Below are positions 8,742-18,109 of a stretch of DNA of 64,000 nt, piece after piece (position 1 is the stretch's first letter; the number at the start of each line of letters is the position of its first letter). Source of the DNA: Komarekiella atlantica HA4396-MV6. Lineage in GTDB: Bacteria; Cyanobacteriota; Cyanobacteriia; Cyanobacteriales; Nostocaceae. Both the position numbers and the translations under genes were made by a program. Below the pieces are notes generated by a model that was given only the letters and a program-made list of their open reading frames with translations, did not search any database and was not told the DNA's origin. Location of the stretch: NCBI GenBank assembly GCA_019359395.1, contig JAHHHK010000007.1, positions 203,003 through 267,002 of the forward strand. Direction: 5' to 3'.

Positions 8742-9011
8742 TTAGCAAGCTTTGGCAAGGGTTTTTTGTTGCATATTTAGCACTTTCTGAGAAAAACTAT
8801 TGAGCAGTGAAGAGATATCTCCCTCAGATAACCAAATCATAGTTTCATAACCAACCCGGCCCATTTCTGGCTCTGGCCCCATAGGCATTTCCACCAAATA
8901 GTCCCAGCTATCTGACTCAAATCGATAGTTTTTGATAACGCCTTCCCCACCAATAAAACTTACTATTTGACCTTCACGAAACTTAGGTACTGCCAAAAAA
9001 GTTGCAGACAT
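8742..9011 (-). CDS. Conserved-looking small protein, 89 residues
   Basis: This 89-residue soluble protein has an SH3-barrel-like start: FREGQIVSFIGGEGVIKNYRFESDSWDYLVEM (residues 11-42), the pattern of a small beta-barrel with turn glycines, followed by a negatively charged stretch and a helical end. Similar small proteins are common in cyanobacteria without assigned function. It is divergent from hetI and shares strand with the 55-residue membrane protein 42 bp downstream, so the two could be cotranscribed. No catalytic motif is seen. Confidence 0.7.
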   Translation of the reverse strand: MSATFLAVPKFREGQIVSFIGGEGVIKNYRFESDSWDYLVEMPMGPEPEMGRVGYETMIWLSEGDISSLLNSFSQKVLNMQQKTLAKAC

Positions 9012-9377
9012 TCCTTGTAATTCCTCTGAGTAATACAGTCATAACTAATGTTGTAGCTAAAAGAAAATTTGCTATTCTCTGTCAAGAGTTTCAACGTACT
9101 CTCTTTCAGAGGTTCCAACATCGAATTAGGGATCGTACATCTAGAGTGATAAAGGAGGCACGTATATTTAGAGTAATCATTAGACCCACTGAAGCGATCG
9201 CGGCTAATTATAACCGAGTATTAAGTAGTGATGCTTACATTTAAACTTAATATTTAGTCATTAGTCCTTTATAAACACAAATGACTAATTGACGGTCTTT
9301 AGGAGAAAATGCAACATGTAGGCGCGTTAGCTCATAACAGCTGCTTCTATTTACCTGTCCCTTGACTTTCTGACTTA
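9012..9377. other. Gap upstream of hetI
   Basis: This 366-bp divergent gap carries promoters for the 89-residue gene and hetI by position. A frame of 80 codons (9002-9244) overlaps the 5' end of the minus-strand gene and lacks a plausible protein composition. No NtcA-type GTAN8TAC box or clear hairpin was found by eye. Confidence 0.5.
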
Positions 9378-10097
9378 ATGATTGCACCTAATCATCTCTG
9401 GCTACCTGCACCGACAGATTTAACTTTGTTACCAAATGATGTCCATGTCTGGCAAATAAACCTTGACCAACCAGAACAACAGATACAATATTTGGCTACA
9501 ATCCTGTCCAGTGACGAAATTGCTCGAGCTGAACGGTTCTATTTTCAAAAGCATCGGCAACATTTCATCGCTGGTCGCGGTATCCTCCGAACTATATTAG
9601 GTCGCTACTTGGGCATTGAGCCGCAAAAGATCCGATTTGATTATCAATTGCGAGGAAAACCAGTATTAGCGGATATATTTGCTGAGAGTGGACTGGTGTT
9701 TAATTTGTCTCATTCTCAGAACTTAGGTTTGTTTGGGGTGAATTGCACTCGCCAGATTGGTGTGGATTTAGAGTATATTCGCCCGGTTTCTGACTTAGAA
9801 TCTCTTGCCAAACGGTTCTTTTTAGCTAGAGAATATGCTGTATTGCGATCGCTATCTCCCAACCAACAGCAAGAGGTATTTTTTCGTTACTGGACTTGCA
9901 AGGAAGCTTATTTAAAGGCAACTGGAGATGGATTAGTTGGGCTAGAGCACATTGAAGTATTACTAACTCCCACAGAACCAGCCATATTACAGACATCGCA
10001 AGACTGGGGTCTTGTTGAGCTAATACCTGCTAAAGATTATGTTGCGGCGGTAGCTGTTGCAGGTTTAGGTTGGCATTTAAAATGCTGGCAGTACTGA
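9378..10097 (+). CDS. hetI: 4'-phosphopantetheinyl transferase HetI
   Basis: This is an Sfp-type phosphopantetheinyl transferase of 239 residues. Key motifs are GRGILRTILGRYL (about 71-83), GKPVL with FNLSHSQN (about 96-116), IGVDLEYI (about 129-136, metal-binding acids) and WTCKEAYLKATGDGL (about 172-186). It moves phosphopantetheine from CoA to the serine of carrier domains. In cyanobacteria one such enzyme typically serves fatty-acid, polyketide and glycolipid synthases, so here it should activate the two carrier domains of HglE and that of HglB. It converges on the SDR gene at 10241, the usual hetI/hetN layout. Confidence 0.93.
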   Translation: MIAPNHLWLPAPTDLTLLPNDVHVWQINLDQPEQQIQYLATILSSDEIARAERFYFQKHRQHFIAGRGILRTILGRYLGIEPQKIRFDYQLRGKPVLADIFAESGLVFNLSHSQNLGLFGVNCTRQIGVDLEYIRPVSDLESLAKRFFLAREYAVLRSLSPNQQQEVFFRYWTCKEAYLKATGDGLVGLEHIEVLLTPTEPAILQTSQDWGLVELIPAKDYVAAVAVAGLGWHLKCWQY

Positions 10098-10160
10098 TTA
10101 GACTTGTCTTGAGAATGGGGACTGGGGATTGGGGAAGAATAAATATTATCTCCTGCCTCT

Positions 10161-10238
10161 TGACCCTTGTACAGACGCGATTAATCGCGTCTCTACTCTT
10201 GACCCTTGTACAGACGCGATTAATCGCGTCTCTACTCT
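10161..10238. repeat. Two 39-bp direct repeats with internal palindrome
   Basis: TGACCCTTGTACAGACGCGA... occurs twice in tandem (10161-10199, 10200-10238). Each copy contains the 18-bp perfect palindrome GACGCGATTAATCGCGTC (10174-10191 and 10213-10230). The array sits between the convergent ends of hetI and the SDR gene and could terminate both. The palindrome core is a familiar dispersed cyanobacterial repeat. Confidence 0.85.
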
Positions 10239-10240
10239 TG

Positions 10241-11044
10241 CTATTTATTTTCTTGCATACTTCTGACAATTTTTGTCACCTGTTTTCTGGGTATAAATCT
10301 GACACTTTTAGCGAGTATTTTATTTATAAAACCAGGAATAACAACTGTTTTACCGCGCATTAAGGCTTGATAACCAATCTTAGCGACTGTTTCTGCATCC
10401 ATCATCTTTTTACCCTTGAGCAGCTTAGAGCCGGCCATCCCTGTTCTTTCATGAAAGGCGGATTCGGTTGAGCCAGGGCAAAGAACTGTCACCGTAACAC
10501 CTGTACCTTCTAATTCGTTAGCGATCGCTTCTGAAAACGATAAAATATAGGCTTTAGTTGCAAAATAAACTGCCATTAAAGGCCCTGGTTGAAAAGCAGC
10601 AGCAGAGGCAACGTTTAAGATTTTGCCATCGCCCTGCTTTACCATATCCTTGAGAAATAATTTAGTTAAATGAGTCAGACACACCAAATTTACCTGGAGC
10701 ATTTCCAATTCAGTGGTCAGATTTGTTTCATTAAATAATCCATAAGTCCCAAATCCAGCATTATTCACTAGCACATCAATTTTGATAGTTGCTTTTTGTA
10801 ACTCAGTGAAAATTTCTTCGGGAGATGTTGATATAGATAAATCCTTGATCATAGGTTTGATGAAAATGCCAAATTCTTCTTGGAATTTAGACACCATCTC
10901 TACGAGTTTTAATTCGTTTCTGTCTACTACAACAAGATCATAATCATGAGCGGCAAAAATCCGTGCTAATTGGTAGCCAATGCCACTAGCTGCCCCAGTA
11001 ATAAGAGCAATTGGTTTACACTGACTTTGGTGTATTGTATTCAT
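10241..11044 (-). CDS. Short-chain dehydrogenase in the hetN position
   Basis: This is a classical SDR of 267 residues. It has TGAASGIG (residues 16-23) for NAD(P) binding, NNAGFG (about 93), the catalytic serine in NVASAAA (about 145), YFATKAY for Tyr/Lys (about 159-163) and CPGSTES (about 189). It resembles the DltE/YqjQ-like SDR subgroup. It sits convergent to hetI, where hetN lies in Anabaena, and may reduce a ketoacyl intermediate. However, the segment that in Anabaena HetN reads RGSGR is here KQGDGK, so the peptide used in heterocyst patterning is missing. I therefore do not call it hetN; it could be a divergent HetN or a different SDR that replaced it. Confidence 0.8.
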   Translation of the reverse strand: MNTIHQSQCKPIALITGAASGIGYQLARIFAAHDYDLVVVDRNELKLVEMVSKFQEEFGIFIKPMIKDLSISTSPEEIFTELQKATIKIDVLVNNAGFGTYGLFNETNLTTELEMLQVNLVCLTHLTKLFLKDMVKQGDGKILNVASAAAFQPGPLMAVYFATKAYILSFSEAIANELEGTGVTVTVLCPGSTESAFHERTGMAGSKLLKGKKMMDAETVAKIGYQALMRGKTVVIPGFINKILAKSVRFIPRKQVTKIVRSMQENK

Positions 11045-11992
11045 GTCATAAAGTTGGTGAATTCAACATGATTAAGCTGTGTTGCATTGACATTTACAGT
11101 GGCGATCGCTTGCCTAAAATCAAGTAAATTTAATGACTAAAGCTACAAGAAACATCTTGAGTCTTTAGCTTTTTAAATGCTTGTGTAGTGCATTGGTAGA
11201 GAGCTTGATAACTGTAGCAGTGGAAAGCTAAATTTAGGACTTACGCATTGTAAAAATTAAGCATCAATGCACTTAGTTCCTTTCAAACTGCTAATTGACT
11301 ACTCTGTAATACATGTAATACATTATCCCCAAAAGCATAGAAAAGTCAAACTTTTGTGGATAACAACTACCATTGTATACTCGATTTTTTATCTCAATGT
11401 GGAAGTTCTAAAAATTTATTTTTAAAACCACGGATAATTAGGGCAATTATATTGCTGTTGCTGGTTTTGATGTTTTTAGCTGATTTCTGAATTGCTGATT
11501 TCTGAGTAAAGAATGAAGAAATGTTGGATATATTATTTGGTTACTTAGAATTCAGCACTAATACCTAAATAATCTAACTAAAATATCGATTGACACCCTT
11601 GTAAGTAGAGGGGTTGAATTAAATATAAAACCCCTATAGGGTGTGTTCCCGCGAAGCGCGTGACGCACCATTTCTAAGTTTTTGATATGTTACGGAAGCC
11701 AGTAACACACCCTACTAGCATGACCGGGCTAAAATGTTGCAATAAATTTCTTGTAGTGTGGGATGGTCGCCCGCACCGGACGGGCGAGACGCCATTGTTG
11801 TCAACTTAAGCTACAAATAGGTTCACTGTTGGCTTTGTCACCTGCCTTGAACTTTAGTTCCTTGCAGGATATAGATTTCACGTTAAATTGACACTTATGG
11901 CGAGATGCCCATCCCACAAAAGGAAAGGTAATGCACTATTTTAGCCTTGCCACGCCACTACTATCTTCTAATTATTTGTGCCTACCCACTTA
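11045..11992. other. 948-bp gap with dispersed repeats, no gene
   Basis: No convincing gene is present. Landmarks are a lone AGGACTTACGCA end of the MITE family found at 43945 and 60283 (about 11237-11248), an inverted-repeat element at 11637-11714, and a short GC-rich palindrome around 11770 (GCCCG/CGGGC). It forms the left side of the RND insertion between the SDR and hgl genes. Confidence 0.6.
11637..11714. repeat. 78-bp inverted-repeat element (TAGGGTGTGTT ends)
   Basis: TAGGGTGTGTT (11637-11647) and AACACACCCTA (11704-11714) are perfect 11-bp terminal inverted repeats. They enclose GCGAAGCGCG and a short spacer. The size, symmetry and lack of coding content fit a miniature dispersed repeat of the type abundant in Nostocales. 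Confidence 0.8.
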
Positions 11993-12526
11993 CTATCCAT
12001 TTACCGTTTGCGTAATCAAGTTTGTTTGCTCCCTAGCAAGTTGTTCGCTTAGCCATTGTATTTCACTTTCAAGAAACGCAGTATACCTTTGCCATGCCGC
12101 AGTCTGATAGGGGTCTGATGGGAGTGGTTCCATTTCTTGGCTTTCCAAGCGTAGCCGACAAACCATTAAACGATGCTCCAGTAACTTTAGCCGTTCTTTA
12201 GATTCTAGGGAACTAAAAAAGAAAAACTTGATCATAAAGCGAGAACGAGCGTGTACCCAGCTTTCATGGGGGTGTTCCAGCATCTCTTTTTTCCAACGTT
12301 CTCGCCCTAGCTCAGTAATTCTGTAAACCTTACGAGTCTGACCCCCATCTGCACCCTCAACTAGCACAGAAATTGCTCCTTGTTCTTCTAGTCGCTTCAA
12401 CAGAGGGTAAATCGCACCATAATTGACGCTGATGCAACCGCTCATAAACAGTTCTATTTGCTGCTTCAGGCGATATCCATGTAGGGGTTCACGTAGCAGT
12501 AGACCTAAAGTGGCTAACTCAAGCAT
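11993..12526 (-). CDS. PadR-family transcriptional regulator
   Basis: This is a PadR-type winged-helix repressor, 177 residues. The N-terminal pattern LGLLLREPLHGYRLKQQIE, then YGAIYPLLKRLEEQGAI (about 36-52) and RKVYRITELGRERW (about 64-77), is the DNA-binding domain. The C-terminal half (about 85-170) is the helical dimerisation region of the PadR-s2 class (Vir_act_alpha_C-like). PadR proteins usually repress a nearby detoxification or efflux operon and are released by phenolics or lipophilic drugs. Its divergent neighbour is an RND pump, the likely target. Confidence 0.88.
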   Translation of the reverse strand: MLELATLGLLLREPLHGYRLKQQIELFMSGCISVNYGAIYPLLKRLEEQGAISVLVEGADGGQTRKVYRITELGRERWKKEMLEHPHESWVHARSRFMIKFFFFSSLESKERLKLLEHRLMVCRLRLESQEMEPLPSDPYQTAAWQRYTAFLESEIQWLSEQLAREQTNLITQTVNG

Positions 12527-13185
12527 TTATATCAAACTGATGTATCTATATAGTATCATGTTAATTTGTAGTCACATTTTGCACTTAACTGTGAGTACAC
12601 CCTGAACTAAAGTTCAGGGCTTCATAGCCAAAATCCGCTAAAACCGACTGAAATACATATTAAGTCAGTTAAAGCTGACTTAGAGCTATGAGCCAAGAAT
12701 TTATTTCTTGGCGGGCGAAAAGTTAGGTGCAAGATATTTAGTATATGAAAACCAGCTAGCTTACCAAGAAAAGTTAAAAAAGTCACTTGAGGAGTATTGA
12801 AGGGTATTGCTTAATTTACCTGACCAAACACTCCTTGATAAAGTTATGCGTTAGGAGAAAATTGTCTTGATTTAAGAACTTCTCAGATATATCTTTATAA
12901 AGATTGAAAAGGTTATTAAAACTTAAAATATCTATCTATAGGAGAAGTTACAAATCACAAGTAAAAAGATTTTAATAAGACATTAAAACAATTGACTATC
13001 AAGCTAAAACATCTATATAAATTTCAGGAGATATGAATTTGCAACGATAAATCATTAGTTAGATATTTATAGTGATTTTGTATGGAGGGAGTAAATAAAG
13101 TGAAATTCAAATGTCATTAAAAGCATCTGTTGAGTGCTAATTTTTCCTGCCTCAAGGAGATTATCCAATTAGGTAGTTACGCATT
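12527..13185. other. 659-bp gap between padR and RND operon with hairpins
   Basis: This divergent control region holds three hairpins in a row: CCCTGAACT/AGTTCAGGG (12600-12619), AAGTCAG/CTGACTT (about 12662-12681) and GCCAAGAA/TTCTTGGC (12692-12712). Near them is CCGACTGAAATA, a motif echoed at about 45538 beside another hairpin, so this may be a remnant of a small mobile or IS200/605-type end. The rest is AT-rich. No PadR operator of the ATGT-N8-ACAT type was found. Confidence 0.5.
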
Positions 13186-14598
13186 ATGAAGAACTCAGAA
13201 TCTTTCGACGAAACAAAGCAGATAAGAGCGGGTAAAGATGACAGCGATGATCAGCGCTCTAACGTGGCAGTTATATCGGGAGATACTGACACGGTGGGTG
13301 AAGTCAATGCTGATGCTTCGCAAGAATCTGAACAGAAATACTCATCATCAAGAAAACGGAAGTGGCTGCTGGTTTTAGGGGCGATCGTACTGCTAGCTGG
13401 CGGAGGTATTGGCTGGCGTTGGTGGCACAGCAATGCTCAAACGCAAACACCACCAGGTCAAAGCCAAGCCCAAGCGATACCTGTAAAAATATCGCCAGTG
13501 GAGACAGGAACAATTAGAGAAAGTTCGGAGTTTGTCGCCAACTTAGAGTCACGCCGTGCAGTCACTCTTGTGCCTCAGATTCAGGGTCGAGTATCTCAGA
13601 TTTTTGTCAGACCAGGGGATGTGGTGAAGACTGGTACGCCGATTCTCCAAATCAATCCTGATGAACAACAAGCAGCAGTTAGTAGTGCAAGTGCTAGTAT
13701 TGCAGCGGCACAAGCTGAAGTCAAAAATGCTAGAGCAACACTCAGTTCTCTAGAAGCTGAGCGGGTTTCTAACCAATCTCAGTCAAGATTAAGCCAGCAG
13801 CAATACGAAAGATACTCTCGTCTAGCAACAGAAGGAGCAGTATCACGAGACACTAGAGATCAATATTTCAATCAACTCCAAGCAGCTAGCTCCAGCCTTG
13901 CTGCGATCAATCAACGGATTGAAGCTCAGCGAGCTGTTGTAGCCCAGGCTGAAAAGGCTGTGCAGCAAGCACAAGCAAATGCTAAGCAAGCACAAGTTCA
14001 ACTTCAGTACTTCCAATTGAAAGCACCTTTTGCGGGCACTGTTGGTAATATTCCAGTTAAGCTAGGAGACTTTGTTAATACTTCTACTCAACTAACAACC
14101 ATTACTCAAAATCAACCCTTAGAGGTCAATATTTCTCTGCCTTTACAGCAGGCTACTAGAGTGCGCGAAGGTACTCCAGTAGAGCTAATTAACTCACAGA
14201 ATCAGGTAGTTGGTACTAGTAAAGTATTCTTCATTTCTCCTCAAACTGCTGATGAAACTCAATCTGTACTAATTAAAGCCCTATTTGATAATGCTAAAGG
14301 TCAACTGCGGGCTAATTCATATGTGCAAGCAAGAGTCATTTGGCAAGAACGTCCTGGGGTTCTGATCCCAACTGAGGCAGTCTCTCGCGTGGGAGGACAA
14401 ACTTTTGTTTATGTGGCTGAACAAGCACAAAACGAACAAGAACAAGCTCAACTGGTAGCTAGACAAAAGCCAGTTAAGTTAGGCAATATCCAAGGTAATA
14501 GTTATCAAGTATTAGAAGGATTAAAACCAGGAGAAAGAATCATTGTCACAGGTTTGCTTAACCTGAGAAATAATGCTCCTATTACCCCACAATCGTAG
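13186..14598 (+). CDS. RND efflux periplasmic adaptor (HlyD/AcrA family)
   Basis: This is a membrane-fusion subunit of an RND pump, 470 residues. It has a long acidic cytoplasmic start (1-57), one membrane anchor (about 60-80, WLLVLGAIVLLAGGGIGWRW), a biotinyl-lipoyl half motif (LVPQIQGRVSQIFVRPGDVV, about 125-144), a helical hairpin (about 165-275) and the second half plus beta-barrel (LKAPFAGTVGNIPVKLGDFV, about 280). The end, RIIVTGLLNLRNNAPI, is typical of AcrA-like proteins. It precedes the RND transporter gene, separated by a MITE-like element, and likely bridges it to a TolC-type channel coded elsewhere. Confidence 0.92.
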   Translation: MKNSESFDETKQIRAGKDDSDDQRSNVAVISGDTDTVGEVNADASQESEQKYSSSRKRKWLLVLGAIVLLAGGGIGWRWWHSNAQTQTPPGQSQAQAIPVKISPVETGTIRESSEFVANLESRRAVTLVPQIQGRVSQIFVRPGDVVKTGTPILQINPDEQQAAVSSASASIAAAQAEVKNARATLSSLEAERVSNQSQSRLSQQQYERYSRLATEGAVSRDTRDQYFNQLQAASSSLAAINQRIEAQRAVVAQAEKAVQQAQANAKQAQVQLQYFQLKAPFAGTVGNIPVKLGDFVNTSTQLTTITQNQPLEVNISLPLQQATRVREGTPVELINSQNQVVGTSKVFFISPQTADETQSVLIKALFDNAKGQLRANSYVQARVIWQERPGVLIPTEAVSRVGGQTFVYVAEQAQNEQEQAQLVARQKPVKLGNIQGNSYQVLEGLKPGERIIVTGLLNLRNNAPITPQS

Positions 14599-14633
14599 GA
14601 TTGGGGACTGGGGGATAGGGTGAATAAATAATC

Positions 14634-14833
14634 GGCGTTGCTGAATCCAGATATGAATTTACCGGGCTACGCCCCGCTTCTCTACGAGACGCTTCGCGAA
14701 CGCTAACACGCAGAGACGCAGCGAAAAATATGAGCGCCGGCTCCCGGCGATCATACTTTTCAAGACAGAGGCGCAGAGAGTAAGAGCTTAAGATGTTAAG
14801 TTTTTAAATTTCATACTTCAATTCAGCAATGCC
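14634..14833. mobile_element. 200-bp MITE-like element inside the RND operon
   Basis: GGCGTTGCTGAAT at 14634 and ATTCAGCAATGCC ending at 14833 form near-perfect inverted ends, with homology running about 25 bp inward (CCAGATATGAA against TTCATACTTCA). The interior is non-coding and made of common cyanobacterial repeat words (CTACGAGACGCTTCGCGAACGC, AGACGCAGCG). It lies in the 319-bp gap between the two pump genes, so they may need separate promoters or read-through. Confidence 0.75.
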
Positions 14834-14917
14834 AAATAATCAATATCCAATCCCTAATACTTAATCCCCAATCCCCAATCCCCAGTCCCTTTTACTAGTC
14901 CTACGGCCAATCTACCT

Positions 14918-17900
14918 ATGTTTGTTGATTTTTTTATTAAGCGACCTGTATTTGCTAGCGTCTGCACTATACTTATCTTGCTAGTCGGAGCAATTAGTAT
15001 TCCCACACTATCAATTGCTCAATATCCTGAAATTAGTCCTCCTCAAGTTAACGTTAGTGCCAACTACACTGGGGCTAATGCTGAGGTTGTCGAAAATACA
15101 GTTACGACTGTTTTAGAAAGAGAAATTAACGGTATCCCTGCTCAGAGGTATATCAGTTCGAGCAGTAGTAACTCTGGTAGTAGTTCAATATCAGTCACAT
15201 TTGACGCGAACCGTAACCAAGATATTGCAGCTGTTGATGTCCAAAACCGTGTGTCTGCGGCCGAAGCTCAGTTACCAGAAGTAGTGCAGCAGACGGGAGT
15301 TACTGTTACAAAAAGATCTAGCTCTATTCTCATGGGTTTTGGTCTGTATACAGACAACAACGAGTATGACACCATCTTTTTAAGTAACTACGCTGACATC
15401 TATTTAGTAGATGCCCTCAAACGTGTAGAAGGCGTTGGTGATGTCACTATTTTTGGCGAACGTAGGTATTCGATGCGTGTGTGGCTAGAGCCAAGCCAGC
15501 TTGCTAGTCGCAGTCTCACTGCTGAGGATGTAACCGCAGCCCTTCAAGAACAGAATTTACAAGTAGGTGCGGGGCGACTCGGACAGCAGCCAGCACCAGA
15601 CGGGCAAAGATATCAACTTGACGTGCAGGCCCAGAGCCAACTACAAGATGCTACAGAGTTTGAGAATATCATCATTAAAACAGGGGAAAATGGCACGCTG
15701 GTCAGACTGAAAGATGTTGGGAGGGTGGAATTAGGAGCAGAAAACTACGATTCTTTCCTACGATTTCGGGGCAAAGATGCTGTGGGGTTGGGGATTTATC
15801 AACTTCCTGGTAGTAATGCTTTGGATGTTGCTAGCGCAGCTAAAGCTGAAATGCAAAGGCTGGCTCTTAATTTCCCCCCAGGAATCAAATATGATATTGG
15901 GTTTGATACAACTTTGTTTGTGCAAGCATCACTTACAGAAGTGGTCGTGACTTTAGCGATTGCGATCGCTTTAGTTGTGTTAATCATCTTTGTCTTCTTG
16001 CAAGACTGGCGCACCACAATTATCCCGTCCCTGACAATTCCAGTTGCTTTGATTGGGACTTTTGCTTTCATTAAGGTTTTTGGGTTCACGATTAATAGCT
16101 TGACATTGTTCGGTTTGACTCTAGCAAGTGGGATGGTCGTTGATGATGCGATCGTTGTGGTTGAGGATATCTCGCGCCTGATTCAAGAAAAAGGTATGGA
16201 GCCGCGTGAAGCCGCTTCCACAGCAATGCACGAGCTATTTGGCGCAGTCATTGCAACTTCACTTGTACTCATGGCAGTATTTGTTCCGGTTGCTTTTTTC
16301 CCAGGAACGACGGGAGCGCTTTATCAGCAGTTTGCCTTGACTATCGCCTTTTCTATTGCGATTTCTACCTTTTTAGCGTTGACAATTACTCCATCGCTCT
16401 CAGGTCTATTACTACGTCAAAGGGAAAAACCTGGCGGTTGGTTGGGGTGGATTTTTGACCGCATTAATGGATTTCTTGACTGGTTAGGCCGAGGTTATCA
16501 GCGAGTTCTGAATCAGATAGTCAAGATTAAATACATCATTCTGGCGGTGTTTGTCGCCAGCTTAGGGTTAACGGCTTGGCTGTTTTTCAGCGTCCCAACA
16601 GCCTTTTTACCTGAAGAAGATCAAGGTTACTTTATTACCCTGATCCAAGGGCCACCAGGAGTATCGCTAGAATATACCGATGACGTGATAGCTAAAGTAG
16701 AACAAGAAATCTTGAAATTGCCCGAAGTCAGAAGTACTTTTGCAATTGGTGGTTTTGGTTTCTCTGGTAATACTGCTAACAATGGTGTAGTTTTTACTTC
16801 CCTCAACCCTTGGGAAGACCGAACTGGAGCAGAGCAGTCAGTACAGGCAATTATCAATAAGTTAAGAGGAGGGCTGTCAGCGATATCCGAAGCCAGAGTT
16901 TTCCCAAGTAATCCCCCAGCAATTCCAGGTTTAGGCTCTACTGGTGGTTTCCAATTTCAGCTACAAGACCAAGGAAACGTCGGTCTTGATACTTTAGTTC
17001 AAGTGGCAAACCAGTTGATTGCAAAAGCCAATCAAACACCAGGATTGCAAAGTGTATACACCACTTTTTCAGCAGATACGCCACAGGTACTTGTAGAAGT
17101 GAATCGCAACCAAGCTAAGGCGTTACAAGTTCCCATTGCAGATGTCTTTAATACACTGCAAACTCTGTTGGGATCTCAATATGTGAATGACTTTACGTTA
17201 CAGCAGCGAAATTACCGCGTTTATGTGCAAGCAGATGCACAGTACCGAGCTAACCCTGATGATATCGGTCAATTATATGTTCGGAACGAACAAGATAGGA
17301 TGATTCCTCTGAGCAACTTGGTGAAGATTACTCCCACTACTGGAGCACAAACAATAAATCGCTATAATCTGTTGCGCTCGATTGAAATCACTGGCTCAGC
17401 AGCTTCAGGTTCTAGTTCTGGGGAAGCAATTGAGGTAATGGAGCGGCTAGCTCAAGAGATTTTGCCACCGACTTTAGGCTATGAATGGTCTGGTATTTCT
17501 GCCGAAGAACAGGAGTCTGGCGGTCAAGCACCGATCATTTTTAGTCTTGGGCTTGTTTTCGTTTTCTTGGTTTTGGCTGCCCAATACGAGAACTACGTCG
17601 ATCCTTTTATTATTCTGCTAGCTGTACCCTTAGCTATCTTGGGGGCGCTGGCGGCTCAATCTTTGCGTGGTTTGCCCAACGATGTTTACTGTCAAATTGG
17701 TCTGGTGATGTTGATTGGATTAGCGAGTAAAAACGCGATTTTGATTGTAGAATTTGCTAATCAGCTGCGCGATCGCGGTTATTCAATTACCAAGGCTGTT
17801 CTTGAAGCGTCACAACAGCGTTTGCGCCCAATTCTTATGACTGCTATTTCTACGTTGTTAGGGATTTTTCCGCTAGCAATTGCTACGGGAGCAGGAGCGG

Positions 17901-18109
17901 GTAGCCGACAGTCACTTGGTACAACAGTATTTGGGGGGATGCTTGTTGCAACTTTCTTAACTTTGTTTGTAGTGCCAGTTTTGTATATCTTAATTCAAAC
18001 ACTGAGCGATCGCGTCTTCAAGAAAAACCGCAAATCTAATCAATCTAATAACTCTAAGAAGCTAAAGACTACTTCCCAGGAAAAAACTCACGTTGAAAGC
18101 CGTCGTTGA
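14918..18109 (+). CDS. RND multidrug efflux transporter (HAE1/AcrB family)
   Basis: This is an inner-membrane proton-driven pump of 1063 residues, full length for HAE1 transporters. It starts with the classical MFVDFFIKRPVFA segment. The proton-relay acids are present in TM4 (ASGMVVDDAIVVVEDI, about 402-417) and the matching lysine in TM10 (GLASKNAILIVEFANQLRDRG, about 945). Two large periplasmic porter loops lie at about 30-335 and 560-870. It would export amphiphiles with the adaptor encoded upstream. It lies inside the heterocyst glycolipid locus; a role in lipid or drug export during differentiation is only a suggestion. Confidence 0.95.
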   Translation: MFVDFFIKRPVFASVCTILILLVGAISIPTLSIAQYPEISPPQVNVSANYTGANAEVVENTVTTVLEREINGIPAQRYISSSSSNSGSSSISVTFDANRNQDIAAVDVQNRVSAAEAQLPEVVQQTGVTVTKRSSSILMGFGLYTDNNEYDTIFLSNYADIYLVDALKRVEGVGDVTIFGERRYSMRVWLEPSQLASRSLTAEDVTAALQEQNLQVGAGRLGQQPAPDGQRYQLDVQAQSQLQDATEFENIIIKTGENGTLVRLKDVGRVELGAENYDSFLRFRGKDAVGLGIYQLPGSNALDVASAAKAEMQRLALNFPPGIKYDIGFDTTLFVQASLTEVVVTLAIAIALVVLIIFVFLQDWRTTIIPSLTIPVALIGTFAFIKVFGFTINSLTLFGLTLASGMVVDDAIVVVEDISRLIQEKGMEPREAASTAMHELFGAVIATSLVLMAVFVPVAFFPGTTGALYQQFALTIAFSIAISTFLALTITPSLSGLLLRQREKPGGWLGWIFDRINGFLDWLGRGYQRVLNQIVKIKYIILAVFVASLGLTAWLFFSVPTAFLPEEDQGYFITLIQGPPGVSLEYTDDVIAKVEQEILKLPEVRSTFAIGGFGFSGNTANNGVVFTSLNPWEDRTGAEQSVQAIINKLRGGLSAISEARVFPSNPPAIPGLGSTGGFQFQLQDQGNVGLDTLVQVANQLIAKANQTPGLQSVYTTFSADTPQVLVEVNRNQAKALQVPIADVFNTLQTLLGSQYVNDFTLQQRNYRVYVQADAQYRANPDDIGQLYVRNEQDRMIPLSNLVKITPTTGAQTINRYNLLRSIEITGSAASGSSSGEAIEVMERLAQEILPPTLGYEWSGISAEEQESGGQAPIIFSLGLVFVFLVLAAQYENYVDPFIILLAVPLAILGALAAQSLRGLPNDVYCQIGLVMLIGLASKNAILIVEFANQLRDRGYSITKAVLEASQQRLRPILMTAISTLLGIFPLAIATGAGAGSRQSLGTTVFGGMLVATFLTLFVVPVLYILIQTLSDRVFKKNRKSNQSNNSKKLKTTSQEKTHVESRR

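Noticed and set aside
9002..9244. 80-residue plus-strand frame upstream of hetI
   Set aside because: It overlaps the 5' end of the better-supported minus-strand gene, has no ribosome-binding site, and its Arg/Ile-rich composition looks random.
10070..10363. 97- and 79-residue frames over the 39-bp repeats
   Set aside because: Both are translations of the palindromic repeat between hetI and the SDR gene.
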